The notes under the pieces: generated by a model
Told to the model about the DNA's origin: nothing
What the model saw: the letters and a program-made list of their open reading frames with translations, nothing else
Database searches by the model: none
Position numbers and translations under genes: made by a program
Assembly: GCF_034314085.1 (NCBI RefSeq)
Contig: NZ_JAVIWI010000001.1
Location: 558,001 to 622,000 of the forward strand
Direction of reading: 5' to 3'
Length of the DNA: 64,000 nucleotides
DNA from: Undibacterium sp. 5I1
Lineage (GTDB): Bacteria; Pseudomonadota; Gammaproteobacteria; Burkholderiales; Burkholderiaceae_D
Shown: positions 37,404-46,981 of the stretch, in pieces
Position numbering within the stretch: position 1 is the stretch's first letter
How the letters are laid out: every line of letters starts with the position of its first letter

Positions 37404-39812
37404 ATGAACTCTGTCGCTACGATTATTCCGCATGTTAATCACCGTTCATTAGAATTTTCGGTAGTGATCCCTGCCTACAATGCAGCAAAGGATGTTCAAC
37501 GTTGCTTAAGCAGCGCGCTTAATCAGACGTTCGACAGAGACAGCTATGAAGTCATCTTAGTTGATGATTGTTCTACGGATGCTACTTTTTCGATTGCATT
37601 GGACATGGCAGGCAACTTCAGCCATTTGAGCGTAATTTCAGCGCCTGAAAACGCCGGTCCAGGGATCGCCAGAAATATTGGCATTCATCATGCAAATGGC
37701 TCATGGATCATTTTTCTTGATAGCGACGATACATTAGATCTGGATGCGTTGACGACATTAAAGCGTTTGATTGATTCACAAACCAATGACCTGGACATAG
37801 TTGCCTATAACTGGGCGTTTGATGACAGTCTCAGCATTCCGTCTACGATGCTGCCAACGTCAGGTCGACGCGATCAAGCGGCATTCAAATTAAATAAACG
37901 AGATTTGTTAAGTAAATATCTGTCCTTGCATATGGATGGATCGGTGATATTTACCGCCATCCGCCGGCAACTGATGATGGATCATCGGTTGATGTTTGCA
38001 GCTGGGTATCATGAAGACGTTGATTATATTTATCAGGCGTATTGGTATGCAAGGCAGATCGCGTATGTTGATCAAGTACTGTACTTAAAAAAATGGCGAG
38101 CAGAGTCGATTGTTAATACGATTTCGTTTAAGCATATTGATGGCTTTATTCGCGCCTGGAACAGCATTGCAGAATTTAGTAAGTTAGTGCATATCGATAA
38201 TTGGACAGAGCTTGTTTCCTATTATCGTCAAGGCACAACGGGTGTTGTTGCTACGCGCCTTAGAGAGATTTATTTAAGAGCAGGTTCTCCTACGCAAGAA
38301 GCTGCCTTATACGACTATTTTTTTGAGCGTATTGGCGCAAATAAGGAGTTTGCGGCGGTCCAGACCGATCTGCAAAATGATTTGGTTTTGTCGCAAACAA
38401 AATACGGTCAAATAGCCAGTCACTTTATGCGGATGATGCAAGCTACAAATCTCTCGCTAGTACAGAGAGCTACATCCATTCACGAGTTTATAGATCAAAT
38501 GATGAATAAAAGTTGGAGTTGCATTGATTTGCATCACTCGGTGTTTCTCGCGCCAGATCAAATACGTACCTGCTGTAAACGCTTTTTTGTCGATGGCGAA
38601 ATACGCGGCGATGTTGTATTGATGGATGTGCCATTAGGTGAATTAATTCCGGTGACACCTGAGCGTATCTTAAAAGCGAAGCGCGATTTACATACAAAAA
38701 TTAATCGTGCAGAGGCATCTGCTTGTGATAAATGCCCCTTCTTAGAGTTTAAGGAGTGGGGTGCACTAGATAAGTTAGATGTGAGATATCTGTCGTTTGA
38801 ATATCATTCTGTATGTAATCTTAAATGCAGCTATTGCAGTGATACATATTATGGCGGCCAACAAGCGAACTATGATGTCAACCGCTTGCTAGATAAGTTC
38901 TTAAACAGTCATGCGCTAGATCAATGCGGCACCATCGTTTGGGGCGGTGGAGAACCTGTAATAGGCAAAGATTTTGACGTGATGCTGGACAAAACCGTAG
39001 AGCGTATTCCTAATGCGAAACAGCGCGTGCTAACGAACGCAGTAAAACATAACAACACCGTGCAACGCTTGCTCGCAGAAAAAAAAGTGACCGTTACGAC
39101 CAGTATTGATGCTGGTACTGAGGCGACCTACACTCAGGTTCGCGGTATTGCGAGTCTGTTGTACAAAGCCATGACGAATTTACATCAATATGCAGATGCC
39201 GATCCTAGTCAGGTGACGGTTAAATATATTTTTACTGAAGGTAACTATTCATTAGACGAAGTGAAGGCATTTGTCGCTCTAGTGCATGAATACAAGCTGA
39301 CCGATTGTAACTTTCAAATTAGTTGCGACTTTAAACATGAGACGATTGCCTTAGATGCGGTTATTTCCATGATTGCTATGTATGGTTTATTATCAGACGC
39401 GCACTGTCCTCTGGTATTTTTTGATGACTTATTGAGGCAGCGTCTCAGCGATGCTCATGGCGAGTCGGAACAGATCATTAAACAAGCCTTACAAGATCTG
39501 GGTTTGTCGCACATCCTGGCTGACCGCTCTGACTACCAATCCGTAGCAATTTGGGGGGCTGGTTGGCAATCGAAGTACCTGATAGAAAAATCTGCTTTTT
39601 TTAAAGATGTTGATGTCGCTTATTTTATTGATTCCAGACCATCGCGGATTGGGGAATGGTATATGGGGCATGAAATCGTAGGTCCCGATACTTTATTAAA
39701 ATCAGATATTCCTGTCGTTATTGCTGCCGTTCAAAACTTGCCCTTAATTTATCAATCTTTTTTGGATCTTGGTATTGATGAATCACGCTTGATCAAGAAA
39801 CTCATTTTTTAA
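37404..39812 (+). CDS. GT2 glycosyltransferase - radical SAM - Rossmann-like fusion protein
   Basis: An 802-residue fusion. (1) A GT2 domain (about 15-330): FSVVIPAYNAAKDVQRCL, ILVDDCSTDAT and the DxD-type FLDSDDTLD (DSDD at 106-109). (2) A cysteine-rich linker with CC at 390-391 and CDKC at 441-444, resembling ligands of an auxiliary Fe-S cluster but placed before the radical SAM core. (3) A radical SAM domain (about 460-690) with C471, C475 and C478 in CNLKCSYC and GGGEP as the SAM-binding motif. (4) A C-terminal Rossmann-like domain (about 710-802, VAIWGAGWQSKYL). It may transfer a sugar and carry out a radical reaction on it. The function is unknown to me. Confidence 0.85.
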   Translation: MNSVATIIPHVNHRSLEFSVVIPAYNAAKDVQRCLSSALNQTFDRDSYEVILVDDCSTDATFSIALDMAGNFSHLSVISAPENAGPGIARNIGIHHANGSWIIFLDSDDTLDLDALTTLKRLIDSQTNDLDIVAYNWAFDDSLSIPSTMLPTSGRRDQAAFKLNKRDLLSKYLSLHMDGSVIFTAIRRQLMMDHRLMFAAGYHEDVDYIYQAYWYARQIAYVDQVLYLKKWRAESIVNTISFKHIDGFIRAWNSIAEFSKLVHIDNWTELVSYYRQGTTGVVATRLREIYLRAGSPTQEAALYDYFFERIGANKEFAAVQTDLQNDLVLSQTKYGQIASHFMRMMQATNLSLVQRATSIHEFIDQMMNKSWSCIDLHHSVFLAPDQIRTCCKRFFVDGEIRGDVVLMDVPLGELIPVTPERILKAKRDLHTKINRAEASACDKCPFLEFKEWGALDKLDVRYLSFEYHSVCNLKCSYCSDTYYGGQQANYDVNRLLDKFLNSHALDQCGTIVWGGGEPVIGKDFDVMLDKTVERIPNAKQRVLTNAVKHNNTVQRLLAEKKVTVTTSIDAGTEATYTQVRGIASLLYKAMTNLHQYADADPSQVTVKYIFTEGNYSLDEVKAFVALVHEYKLTDCNFQISCDFKHETIALDAVISMIAMYGLLSDAHCPLVFFDDLLRQRLSDAHGESEQIIKQALQDLGLSHILADRSDYQSVAIWGAGWQSKYLIEKSAFFKDVDVAYFIDSRPSRIGEWYMGHEIVGPDTLLKSDIPVVIAAVQNLPLIYQSFLDLGIDESRLIKKLIF

Positions 39813-39863
39813 AAAACAGCTTCTCTATAACTTATTTTACAAATGATTAACCAAGGAAACTCT

Positions 39864-40967
39864 ATGGATAACCCAGCTAAACAGTCTGGATTGAAACCTA
39901 TTTTGATTTTCCCCGCTGGTATGCCACGCTCATTGGATTTTCTTGAGAAATGCCAACGTGAAGGCCAGCCAGTAATCGGTTCTTCGTCGTTGGCTTACGA
40001 TGTGTCTAAGGATAAATATGCTGCATGGACGTTTTTGCCCTATATCACCGAGCCAGATTTTAATGATGCTTTAAAACTCGCCATAGTAAGCCTTGGCATC
40101 GGTGGCATTTTTAGTCCTAATCCGGTGGCCTGGAATTATTTAAAACGTGAGTTGAAGGGTATTAATCCTGATGTCCAGATGGTCAATGATTCACCGGTCA
40201 ATGATGAACTCAGTGGCTATCGCGTTGCATCTGCAAGGGCGAAGAAAGTAATCGACAGCCCTTTATTCGTTGCCTCTGACATTGCCTCCAAACCGCTGAT
40301 CTCCGCTCTTGAAATTGCGACAATTTTCAGACATGGAAATGTGATCTCAGGCATGTGTGATGACGAAAAAATCAGTGCCTTGTGCGAGATTGCCCGGTTT
40401 AGCGTCGCAGGCGATGTTGTAGAAATAGGCAGCTGGTGGGGAAAGTCAGCGTTTGTTTTGGCACGCCTTGCACATTGCTACCAGATAGGGAAAACACTAT
40501 GTGTCGATCCATGGTCTAGTGCACATCTGGTACAAAACGACGAAGGCGGTTTAGTCGACAGTGGTATTGCGCAATATGATTGTGATGAGGCACTGAGGGT
40601 ATTTGAAATGAACTTATTGCCTTACAACGCTAATAATATTAATTATTTGCGCATGCCTTCAACTGAGGGAGCAACGCACTACGTTAAAACGAAAAATGCT
40701 ACAACAGAGTCGTTCGGGTCAACTGATTATGCGGGCCAAATAGCAATTCTTCACATCGACGGCAATCATAGTTACGAAGCCGCAAAGGCAGACGTTGATG
40801 CGTGGACAGGGTTTGTTGTATCAGGTGGTTGGATAGTGATCGATGATTATGTGTGGCCTTACGGTGATGGGCCAAAAAAAGCGGGGGACGAATATCTGCT
40901 TCAGAATTATCATAGGATTAGTTCTGCTTTTGTGATGGGAACAGCGCTGTTTATGCAAGTTGTTTAG
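39864..40967 (+). CDS. Class I SAM-dependent methyltransferase with N-terminal Rossmann-like domain
   Basis: A 367-residue protein from ATG 39864 (AAGGAA ribosome binding site); ATG 39843 lacks one. The C-terminal half is a methyltransferase of the Methyltransf_24/cephalosporin hydroxylase-like type: motif I VVEIGSWWGKSAF, acidic CVDPWS, ILHIDGNHSYEAAKADVD and WIVIDDY. The N-terminal about 130 residues (PILIFPAGMPRSLDFLEKC, TFLPYITEPDF, GGIFSPNPVAW) look like the Rossmann-like domain that precedes ATP-grasp enzymes, here without the ATP-grasp. As last gene of the island it may O-methylate the sugar. The substrate is inferred from context. Confidence 0.8.
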   Translation: MDNPAKQSGLKPILIFPAGMPRSLDFLEKCQREGQPVIGSSSLAYDVSKDKYAAWTFLPYITEPDFNDALKLAIVSLGIGGIFSPNPVAWNYLKRELKGINPDVQMVNDSPVNDELSGYRVASARAKKVIDSPLFVASDIASKPLISALEIATIFRHGNVISGMCDDEKISALCEIARFSVAGDVVEIGSWWGKSAFVLARLAHCYQIGKTLCVDPWSSAHLVQNDEGGLVDSGIAQYDCDEALRVFEMNLLPYNANNINYLRMPSTEGATHYVKTKNATTESFGSTDYAGQIAILHIDGNHSYEAAKADVDAWTGFVVSGGWIVIDDYVWPYGDGPKKAGDEYLLQNYHRISSAFVMGTALFMQVV

Positions 40968-41334
40968 GCGAGTGGGATAAATAGCGAAGCAAAAATTGGC
41001 ACTAAAGAATGTCGTTTGATTAATGCAGACTAAAACAGTTTGATTCACATACTCCCCCATTATTTTTTAAAAAATATCTTATTGTCCAGATATTATATCG
41101 GTGATTAAAATATACTCCTGGTGAGTATTTTTAATACTGAATTGCAGGGTCGCTGATATGACGCTATTTGTTGATCCGGGTAGTGACCGTTACTAGCGTG
41201 TTTCGTTTGTTCTAAATGATGGTATTTACAATCAGAATCAGCTTTCTTGGGAAAGAATTCTGAAGCGTGCTTAACGCAATAGTCGAAAAATTACTCTAGA
41301 ACTTAGTCGCACATCCATTGCAGAATCAAGTTAT
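40968..41334. other. Intergenic region after the glycosylation island
   Basis: 367 bp between the convergent methyltransferase and diguanylate cyclase genes. It holds one repeat copy (41047-41133). No classical terminator was seen, so the repeat hairpins may serve that purpose. Confidence 0.5.
41047..41133 (+). repeat. GGGGAGTATA intergenic repeat, copy 5
   Basis: ACATACTCCCCCATTATTTT at the left, ATTGTCCAG in the centre, and ATACTC-ctggt-GAGTAT at the right. It closely resembles copies 2 and 7. It lies between convergent genes. Confidence 0.85.
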
Positions 41335-42990
41335 TTACGCCGCCTTCACGACCCTATTTTTCCCTGTTTTTTTTGCTTCATACATCGCTTTATCTGCTCG
41401 CTTTACAACCGCATCTTGTGGCTCTTTGGGCGCACGTAATGCAACACCTGCACTAAATGTGATGAACAATCGTTGTTCGTTGGCAGTAAAAAAATGAGTG
41501 GTCAATTCTCGCTGCACTCTGGTCATCGCCAAGGCAGCCTCATCGAGACTTGTTTCTGGCATGACGATTAAAAATTCTTCTCCACCATAACGGGCAATCA
41601 CATCGATTGAGCGTAATGTTTGTTTGACGATGCGTACCAGATGCACCAAGGCGTCATCGCCGGCCGAGTGACCGTAGGTGTCATTTAATTTTTTGAAGTT
41701 GTCCAGATCAAGCATGGCGGCGCAGAGCGGGGCGCCGCGACGATCTGCACGATCTGCTTCCCGTTCAAATACATCGTCTAGACCTCGGCGATTTAAGCTG
41801 CCGGTTAATTGATCCTCTCGCACCAGCTCGCTCATGTGGGCAAGCTTGTCCTCTAATTCTTTGATACGGGTCTCTGCTTCTTTGACTTCTTTTTGCGCAC
41901 CCAGCATCATTTCATGCGACCGCATTGTTTCTGACTGGACGGTACGCGTTTCGTTGAGAATGGCACCGATCAATTGATTGACTTCATTGGGGTTGCTAGT
42001 GCTACTCAACTGGTGGGAGTAGCCATCCATCTTGCTATGATAGGTCTCAGTACTCACAGCCATTACACTTAAGCGATCGATGAAAGTCGCCATCATATTT
42101 TTGACGGATGTTTTTGACTCGTCAATACTATGTTTGAGTACGCCTTGCTTATAAATCACATCTTTTAAGCTGCGCGTCGCTTCTTCCAGCGTACGATGGT
42201 CTATTGGCCCAGCGATCAAAGTTCTTACCACTTCGATTTGTCCACGCAACCAATTGTCTTCGTCTAGTAGTTCGTGCACGTTATCTAGTAACAGTCCAAA
42301 GAGACGAAGCAATAGTTCTTGCTGCTCTCCTGTATCACCGCCTTTTAATTCAATTTGAAAGCATAGTTGTTTCAGGCGAGTAGCTATTACATTGAGTGCA
42401 GGCTCATTATCGGCGTCGCGTACTGCAACACCAATTGACTCTGACTCTGCAGCCAGTTGTGGTGTTGATTTGAGTACGGAGGCTAGTGCCAGCGTGAGCG
42501 TGCGGTACAGCATGTCTTGTAAGATGCGTTGACGTCCATCTTCTAAGGGTAAGTCATCCACCAGAGAGATTTTGTTAGCTACTGGGGGTGCAATTGGGTC
42601 AACTAAGCTGATGGAACTAGCTGGTTTTACCATTGTTTTTTCTGCCAATTGGGACAGGCCTTTGCTGTAATCCTCCCAATCCCCAATTTTTATTGCGCGG
42701 CTAAAGCGATGTCCAAAGTTGGCCAGATCACCCTGAGATTGTTGCAGGCTTTGCGCAAAGCTGAGTAGCAGGGTTTCTGCTGCAGACGGTTCCTGCGTTT
42801 TCTCTTCTTGAGTTTGAGGGGCAGGGGGTGTTTCAAGTTCTACCGGATCTGTAACACCTGAAATTTCTTGGTATAGTTTTTTATAAGCGTCAGGTGTCGG
42901 TGCAATTCTTTGAATCGCCAAACGTTTAAAGGTCTCTTTAGCGATATCTGCTGGGTTTTTAAATTGCGAATTATTTTGATTATTTGACAT
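41335..42990 (-). CDS. Diguanylate cyclase (GGDEF domain)
   Basis: A 551-residue soluble protein. The C-terminal GGDEF domain (about 385-548) has an intact active site RYGGEEFLIV. An inhibitory I-site RxxD (RSID) lies five residues before it, so product inhibition is expected. The N-terminal about 380 residues are helical, with a coiled-coil linker, and match no sensor domain I recognise; a similar N-terminal half is seen in other Burkholderiales cyclases. It makes cyclic di-GMP, which YcgR encoded nearby would sense. No membrane segment is seen. Confidence 0.9.
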   Translation of the reverse strand: MSNNQNNSQFKNPADIAKETFKRLAIQRIAPTPDAYKKLYQEISGVTDPVELETPPAPQTQEEKTQEPSAAETLLLSFAQSLQQSQGDLANFGHRFSRAIKIGDWEDYSKGLSQLAEKTMVKPASSISLVDPIAPPVANKISLVDDLPLEDGRQRILQDMLYRTLTLALASVLKSTPQLAAESESIGVAVRDADNEPALNVIATRLKQLCFQIELKGGDTGEQQELLLRLFGLLLDNVHELLDEDNWLRGQIEVVRTLIAGPIDHRTLEEATRSLKDVIYKQGVLKHSIDESKTSVKNMMATFIDRLSVMAVSTETYHSKMDGYSHQLSSTSNPNEVNQLIGAILNETRTVQSETMRSHEMMLGAQKEVKEAETRIKELEDKLAHMSELVREDQLTGSLNRRGLDDVFEREADRADRRGAPLCAAMLDLDNFKKLNDTYGHSAGDDALVHLVRIVKQTLRSIDVIARYGGEEFLIVMPETSLDEAALAMTRVQRELTTHFFTANEQRLFITFSAGVALRAPKEPQDAVVKRADKAMYEAKKTGKNRVVKAA

Positions 42991-43124
42991 GATGCTTCCG
43001 CGCTTAATGCTTCAGGTAAGAGAGAATGTCCTTGCGTAAAGATTTTATTCTAATTTTGAATCAAGTTTATTTTTAAGATGGAGTTTTGTACAATTCCTGT
43101 GTGAAAAGACTTTAATTCTTTAGC

Positions 43125-43772
43125 TTATTCGACCAGCTGATTCTTAATCGCGTAGTGAGTCAATTCAGCGTTATGGCGTAGTTTCATTTTAAGTAATATT
43201 CTTGCGCGATACTCGCTAATGGTTTTTACGGATAGTGATAGTTCCCGTGCGATATCGCTGACGTTTTTACCGGAGGCGATCATGGTCATGGTCTGGAATT
43301 CACGGTCGGATAAAGTCTTATGCAGCTCACCTTCGTACTCTTGATTTAAATTATTTGCCATTTCTTGCGCTAGTTCTGGACTAATATATTTAAGCCCCGA
43401 CGCTAGTTGTCGTATCGCACGCAGAATTTCATCTGCGCTGGCTTGCTTATTTAAATAGCCGGAAGCACCGGATTTGTGGGAGCGCACCGCATATTGATCC
43501 TCTCGGTGGATGGAAAACATCAAAATGGATATTTGTGGAGATTCTTTTTTGATTTGTTTCAGGACTTCAATGCCATTTTTATCTGGTAGAGAAATATCTA
43601 ACAACATAATGTCGTACTCAAGCTGTCGTGACAGTTTAATGGCATCAAATCCGTTTTCTGCCTCGCCAACGACGACGATATCTTCGGTGCTACCAATAAT
43701 TTGCTTTAGACCTTCTCGTATAACTGCATGATCGTCGACGATGATAAGTTTAATTGCGGTGGTATCTGTCAT
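43125..43772 (-). CDS. LuxR/NarL-type response regulator
   Basis: A 215-residue protein with a receiver domain (phosphoacceptor D59 in MLLDISLP; acidic DD at 13-14; Lys in the conserved C-terminal receiver position) and a LuxR helix-turn-helix (about 150-212, SDREFQTMTMIASG ... VKTISEYRARILLKM). No sensor kinase gene is adjacent, so the partner is elsewhere. It lies 135 bp upstream of the diguanylate cyclase gene on the same strand. Confidence 0.92.
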   Translation of the reverse strand: MTDTTAIKLIIVDDHAVIREGLKQIIGSTEDIVVVGEAENGFDAIKLSRQLEYDIMLLDISLPDKNGIEVLKQIKKESPQISILMFSIHREDQYAVRSHKSGASGYLNKQASADEILRAIRQLASGLKYISPELAQEMANNLNQEYEGELHKTLSDREFQTMTMIASGKNVSDIARELSLSVKTISEYRARILLKMKLRHNAELTHYAIKNQLVE

Positions 43773-43893
43773 GCATGGACCTTGTAGGGCTAGTTCTAAA
43801 CGAAGAGAGTGTATCCACCCTATTCTATAAGGCTTAATGTTGCTGTGGTAGTTAGAGCAGAAGAATTTTACCTAAGTCCGTTACAATAGAAAG

Positions 43894-44442
43894 ATGAATA
43901 AAGCATTTGTAAAAGAAACTGAGCAGGACGACGATCAGGAATTTGGCATGCCTGAAATACCTGCTGGCGTAAAAAATTATATGACGCCAGACGGACATCA
44001 AAAAATGAAGGCAGAGTTTTTGCATCTCATGGATGTAGAACGACCTGAGGTAGTGAATATTGTCCATTGGGCTGCATCGAATGGCGACCGGTCTGAAAAC
44101 GGGGACTATATTTATGGTAAGCGTCGGTTACGTGAAATTGATAGACGCATACGGTTTTTAACCAAGCGTTTGGATTTGGCAGAGGTCGTTGATCCCAGAG
44201 TGCATCATGGCTTGGATCAAGTATTTTTTGGTGCCACCGTCACCTACGAAAATCAACATGGCGAGGAGCTTACAATTACTATCGTTGGCGTTGATGAGTT
44301 TGATCCGCTGGCGGGGAGAATTAGTTGGGTATCGCCAGTTGCACGGGCATTAACCAAGTTCAAAACAGGTGATACCGTTACATTGCGGACACCTGCTGGT
44401 GTGGACGAGTTAACGATTACCGACGTGCAGTATCCGGAGTAA
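43894..44442 (+). CDS. greB: Transcription elongation factor GreB
   Basis: A 182-residue Gre factor. The N-terminal coiled coil carries the acidic tip (SNGDRSENGDYIYGKRRLREID, with the Asp/Glu pair that helps RNA polymerase cleave backtracked transcripts), followed by the FKBP-like C-terminal domain. The basic, tyrosine-containing YGKRRLR stretch is of GreB type. A roughly 20-residue acidic N-terminal extension makes it slightly longer than usual. It diverges from the response regulator and is convergent with spoT. Confidence 0.93.
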   Translation: MNKAFVKETEQDDDQEFGMPEIPAGVKNYMTPDGHQKMKAEFLHLMDVERPEVVNIVHWAASNGDRSENGDYIYGKRRLREIDRRIRFLTKRLDLAEVVDPRVHHGLDQVFFGATVTYENQHGEELTITIVGVDEFDPLAGRISWVSPVARALTKFKTGDTVTLRTPAGVDELTITDVQYPE

Positions 44443-44605
44443 TTGAATCCGGAGAATTTCTGTAAGTTCTGCTAAATTTTTATAAGATCGTTGCTTGGTA
44501 GTTGGTATCAAGCTCAGAACGAGCGGTAGGAAGTGTCGAGAGCTTGCGCAATATGGTCGCTTTAACTTAGTCACACAATTGTTAGTCGCGCAATTGGCTA
44601 TGTAC

Positions 44606-46930
44606 TTAACCGCGCTCTCGCCATATTTTGGTAACGCCCGCCAGATGCTTGATATTGCGCATCATGCGAGCCAGGTGGATGCGATCTTCTATTTGTATCG
44701 TGAAATGGATATTGGTCATATCGTTGGCTTGACCATCTTCTATGCTGACATGGCTAATGTTGGCATCGCATTCACCAATTTCAGCTGCAATTTTTGCCAG
44801 CGCACCGCGTTCGTTATTCACCATGACGACAATGCGGCTGTCAAAGCGACGGTTTAATTCATCTCCCCAACTGACATCAATCCAACGATCTGGTTCTTTG
44901 ACTTGCATGCGTTTGGCATTTTCACAGTCGTCTGTGTGAACAACCAATCCTTGGTCGCGCTTGAGCTGTCCGATAATGCCGTCACCCGGAATCGGCATAC
45001 AACATGGCGCCAGTTGTACTGAAATACCTTCACTGCCATAAATGATGACAGGATCGCGTTTGCCGGATTTTTCTCCAGCCAGTTCTTGAAATGGAATCGA
45101 TGACGAATCGTCTTCAACCAAATCTAATATATGACGCGCTACCAGCGCTGCCATACGTTTGCCTATGCCAATATCGGTATATATTTCATCCAGAGTTTTG
45201 GCCGTGGATTCATTGAGTAATTTTTCAATTAAGCTGGAAGGTAACACTGGATTGAGGTGAACATCCAGTAGTGCTTGCGACAGCAATTGTTTACCTAGTT
45301 CAGTGGACTCATTGAGGTTGATGGTACGCAGATAATGACGTATTGCGGATCGTGCTTTACCTGTCCGCACATATGTTAGCCAGTTCGGTGTGGGGCGCGA
45401 ATTTGGCGAAGTAATAATTTCAACGATATCGCCGTTTTTTAACTCAGATCGTAACGGCACTGGTTCATGATTTATGCGTGTGGCGATTGCCTGATCACCA
45501 ATATCTGTATGGATGTTATACGCAAAATCCAGTGCTGTCGCACCTCGCGGCAGCGCAATAATTTTTGATTTTGGTGTGAAGACGTAGACCGAATCAGGAA
45601 ACAAGTCGATCTTCACATGTTCTAAAAATTCTGCTGAATCACCGGTTTGTTTTTGAATATCCAGCAACGATTGCAGCCATGCATGTGTACGCTGTTGCAG
45701 ATCTGTCAGACTGCCTTCTTCATTTTTATACAGCCAATGCGCAGCCACTCCAGATTCTGCAACGTGGTGCATATCTTGAGTACGGATTTGGAATTCCACC
45801 GGCGTACCGTATGGGCCGATCAAGGTTGTATGCAGGGACTGATAGCCATTCGTTTTGGGAATGGCGATGTAGTCTTTAAACTTACCCGGCATCGGCTTGT
45901 ACAGCGCGTGCAAAGTCCCCAGCGCAAAATAGCTATTAGGGAAATTATCGACAACGATACGAAAACCATATACATCAAGCACTTGAGAAAAACTCAGGTG
46001 CTTGTCGTGCATTTTGCGATAAATGCCATACAGCGTTTTTTCGCGGCCATATACCTGCGCATTTAATCCAGCGTCTTTAAGCGCTGTTTTGACTGCTTCC
46101 ATAATCTTGTTGACGACTTCGCGTCGGTTACCGCGTGCTGCTTTTACTGCTTTTGATAAAGTGCGGTAGCGCATCGGGTAGAGATGCGCAAACGCTAAAT
46201 CTTGTAGTTCACGATAAATATTATTCAAACCCAAACGATGTGCGATTGGCACATATACTTCCATCGTTTCGCCTGAAATTCTGCGCTGCTTTTCTGGCCG
46301 CATCGCACCTAGCGTGCGCATATTGTGCAAGCGATCGGCAAGCTTAACCAAGATCACGCGTACGTCGCGCGCCATCGCCAACAACATTTTGCGGAAGTTT
46401 TCTGCCTGCGCTTCTATCTGACTCTGGAATTCAATTTTTTCCAGTTTGGATAAGCCATCGACCAAGGAGGCCACCGGGGCACCGAAGCGCTCTATCAGTT
46501 CTTCTTTTTTTACATCCTGATCTTCCATCACATCATGTAGCAGCGCAGCCATGATGGCCTGTACATCCAACTTCCATTCGGCGCAAATCTCCGCTACCGC
46601 AATGGGATGCGAGATATAGGGTTCACCAGATTTTCTGATTTGCCCAAGATGCATCTCATCGGAAAAGCGATACGCTTCTTTGACCAATTTAAGATCAGCA
46701 GGCGATAGATATTCTGCAAGACGATTGGTTAAGTCAGTGATCGATGCGACGCCAGCAACAGGTGCGCGTGGTGCAGGTGTTTCTGCTATGGAGGATGAGG
46801 CAGGAGCGATATTTTTTTTGGAAGAACTTGCAGAGGGTGTTGCAGATGAACTTGTGGATACAACCCGTCGTGAGATTACTTTCTCAGCAGCGGAGGCGGG
46901 GAGCGAAGAATTAGTTTCAGTAAGATTCAT
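44606..46930 (-). CDS. spoT: Bifunctional (p)ppGpp synthetase/hydrolase SpoT
   Basis: A 774-residue RelA/SpoT homologue. The HD hydrolase domain has the intact HDVMED motif, and the synthetase domain contains YGFRIVVD and GYQSLHTT. TGS (VYVFTPKSKIIALPRGATALDFAY, in part), helical/zinc-finger-like and ACT domains follow at the C-terminus. An N-terminal extension of about 60 residues is Ser/Ala/Pro-rich and likely disordered. It controls the stringent response. It forms the conserved cluster yicC-gmk-rpoZ-spoT. Confidence 0.95.
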   Translation of the reverse strand: MNLTETNSSLPASAAEKVISRRVVSTSSSATPSASSSKKNIAPASSSIAETPAPRAPVAGVASITDLTNRLAEYLSPADLKLVKEAYRFSDEMHLGQIRKSGEPYISHPIAVAEICAEWKLDVQAIMAALLHDVMEDQDVKKEELIERFGAPVASLVDGLSKLEKIEFQSQIEAQAENFRKMLLAMARDVRVILVKLADRLHNMRTLGAMRPEKQRRISGETMEVYVPIAHRLGLNNIYRELQDLAFAHLYPMRYRTLSKAVKAARGNRREVVNKIMEAVKTALKDAGLNAQVYGREKTLYGIYRKMHDKHLSFSQVLDVYGFRIVVDNFPNSYFALGTLHALYKPMPGKFKDYIAIPKTNGYQSLHTTLIGPYGTPVEFQIRTQDMHHVAESGVAAHWLYKNEEGSLTDLQQRTHAWLQSLLDIQKQTGDSAEFLEHVKIDLFPDSVYVFTPKSKIIALPRGATALDFAYNIHTDIGDQAIATRINHEPVPLRSELKNGDIVEIITSPNSRPTPNWLTYVRTGKARSAIRHYLRTINLNESTELGKQLLSQALLDVHLNPVLPSSLIEKLLNESTAKTLDEIYTDIGIGKRMAALVARHILDLVEDDSSSIPFQELAGEKSGKRDPVIIYGSEGISVQLAPCCMPIPGDGIIGQLKRDQGLVVHTDDCENAKRMQVKEPDRWIDVSWGDELNRRFDSRIVVMVNNERGALAKIAAEIGECDANISHVSIEDGQANDMTNIHFTIQIEDRIHLARMMRNIKHLAGVTKIWRERG

Positions 46931-46981
46931 TCTGTCAGGTTCCCGGCTCCAAGCCGCTTCATGGTGTCGTTCTGAACAGAA

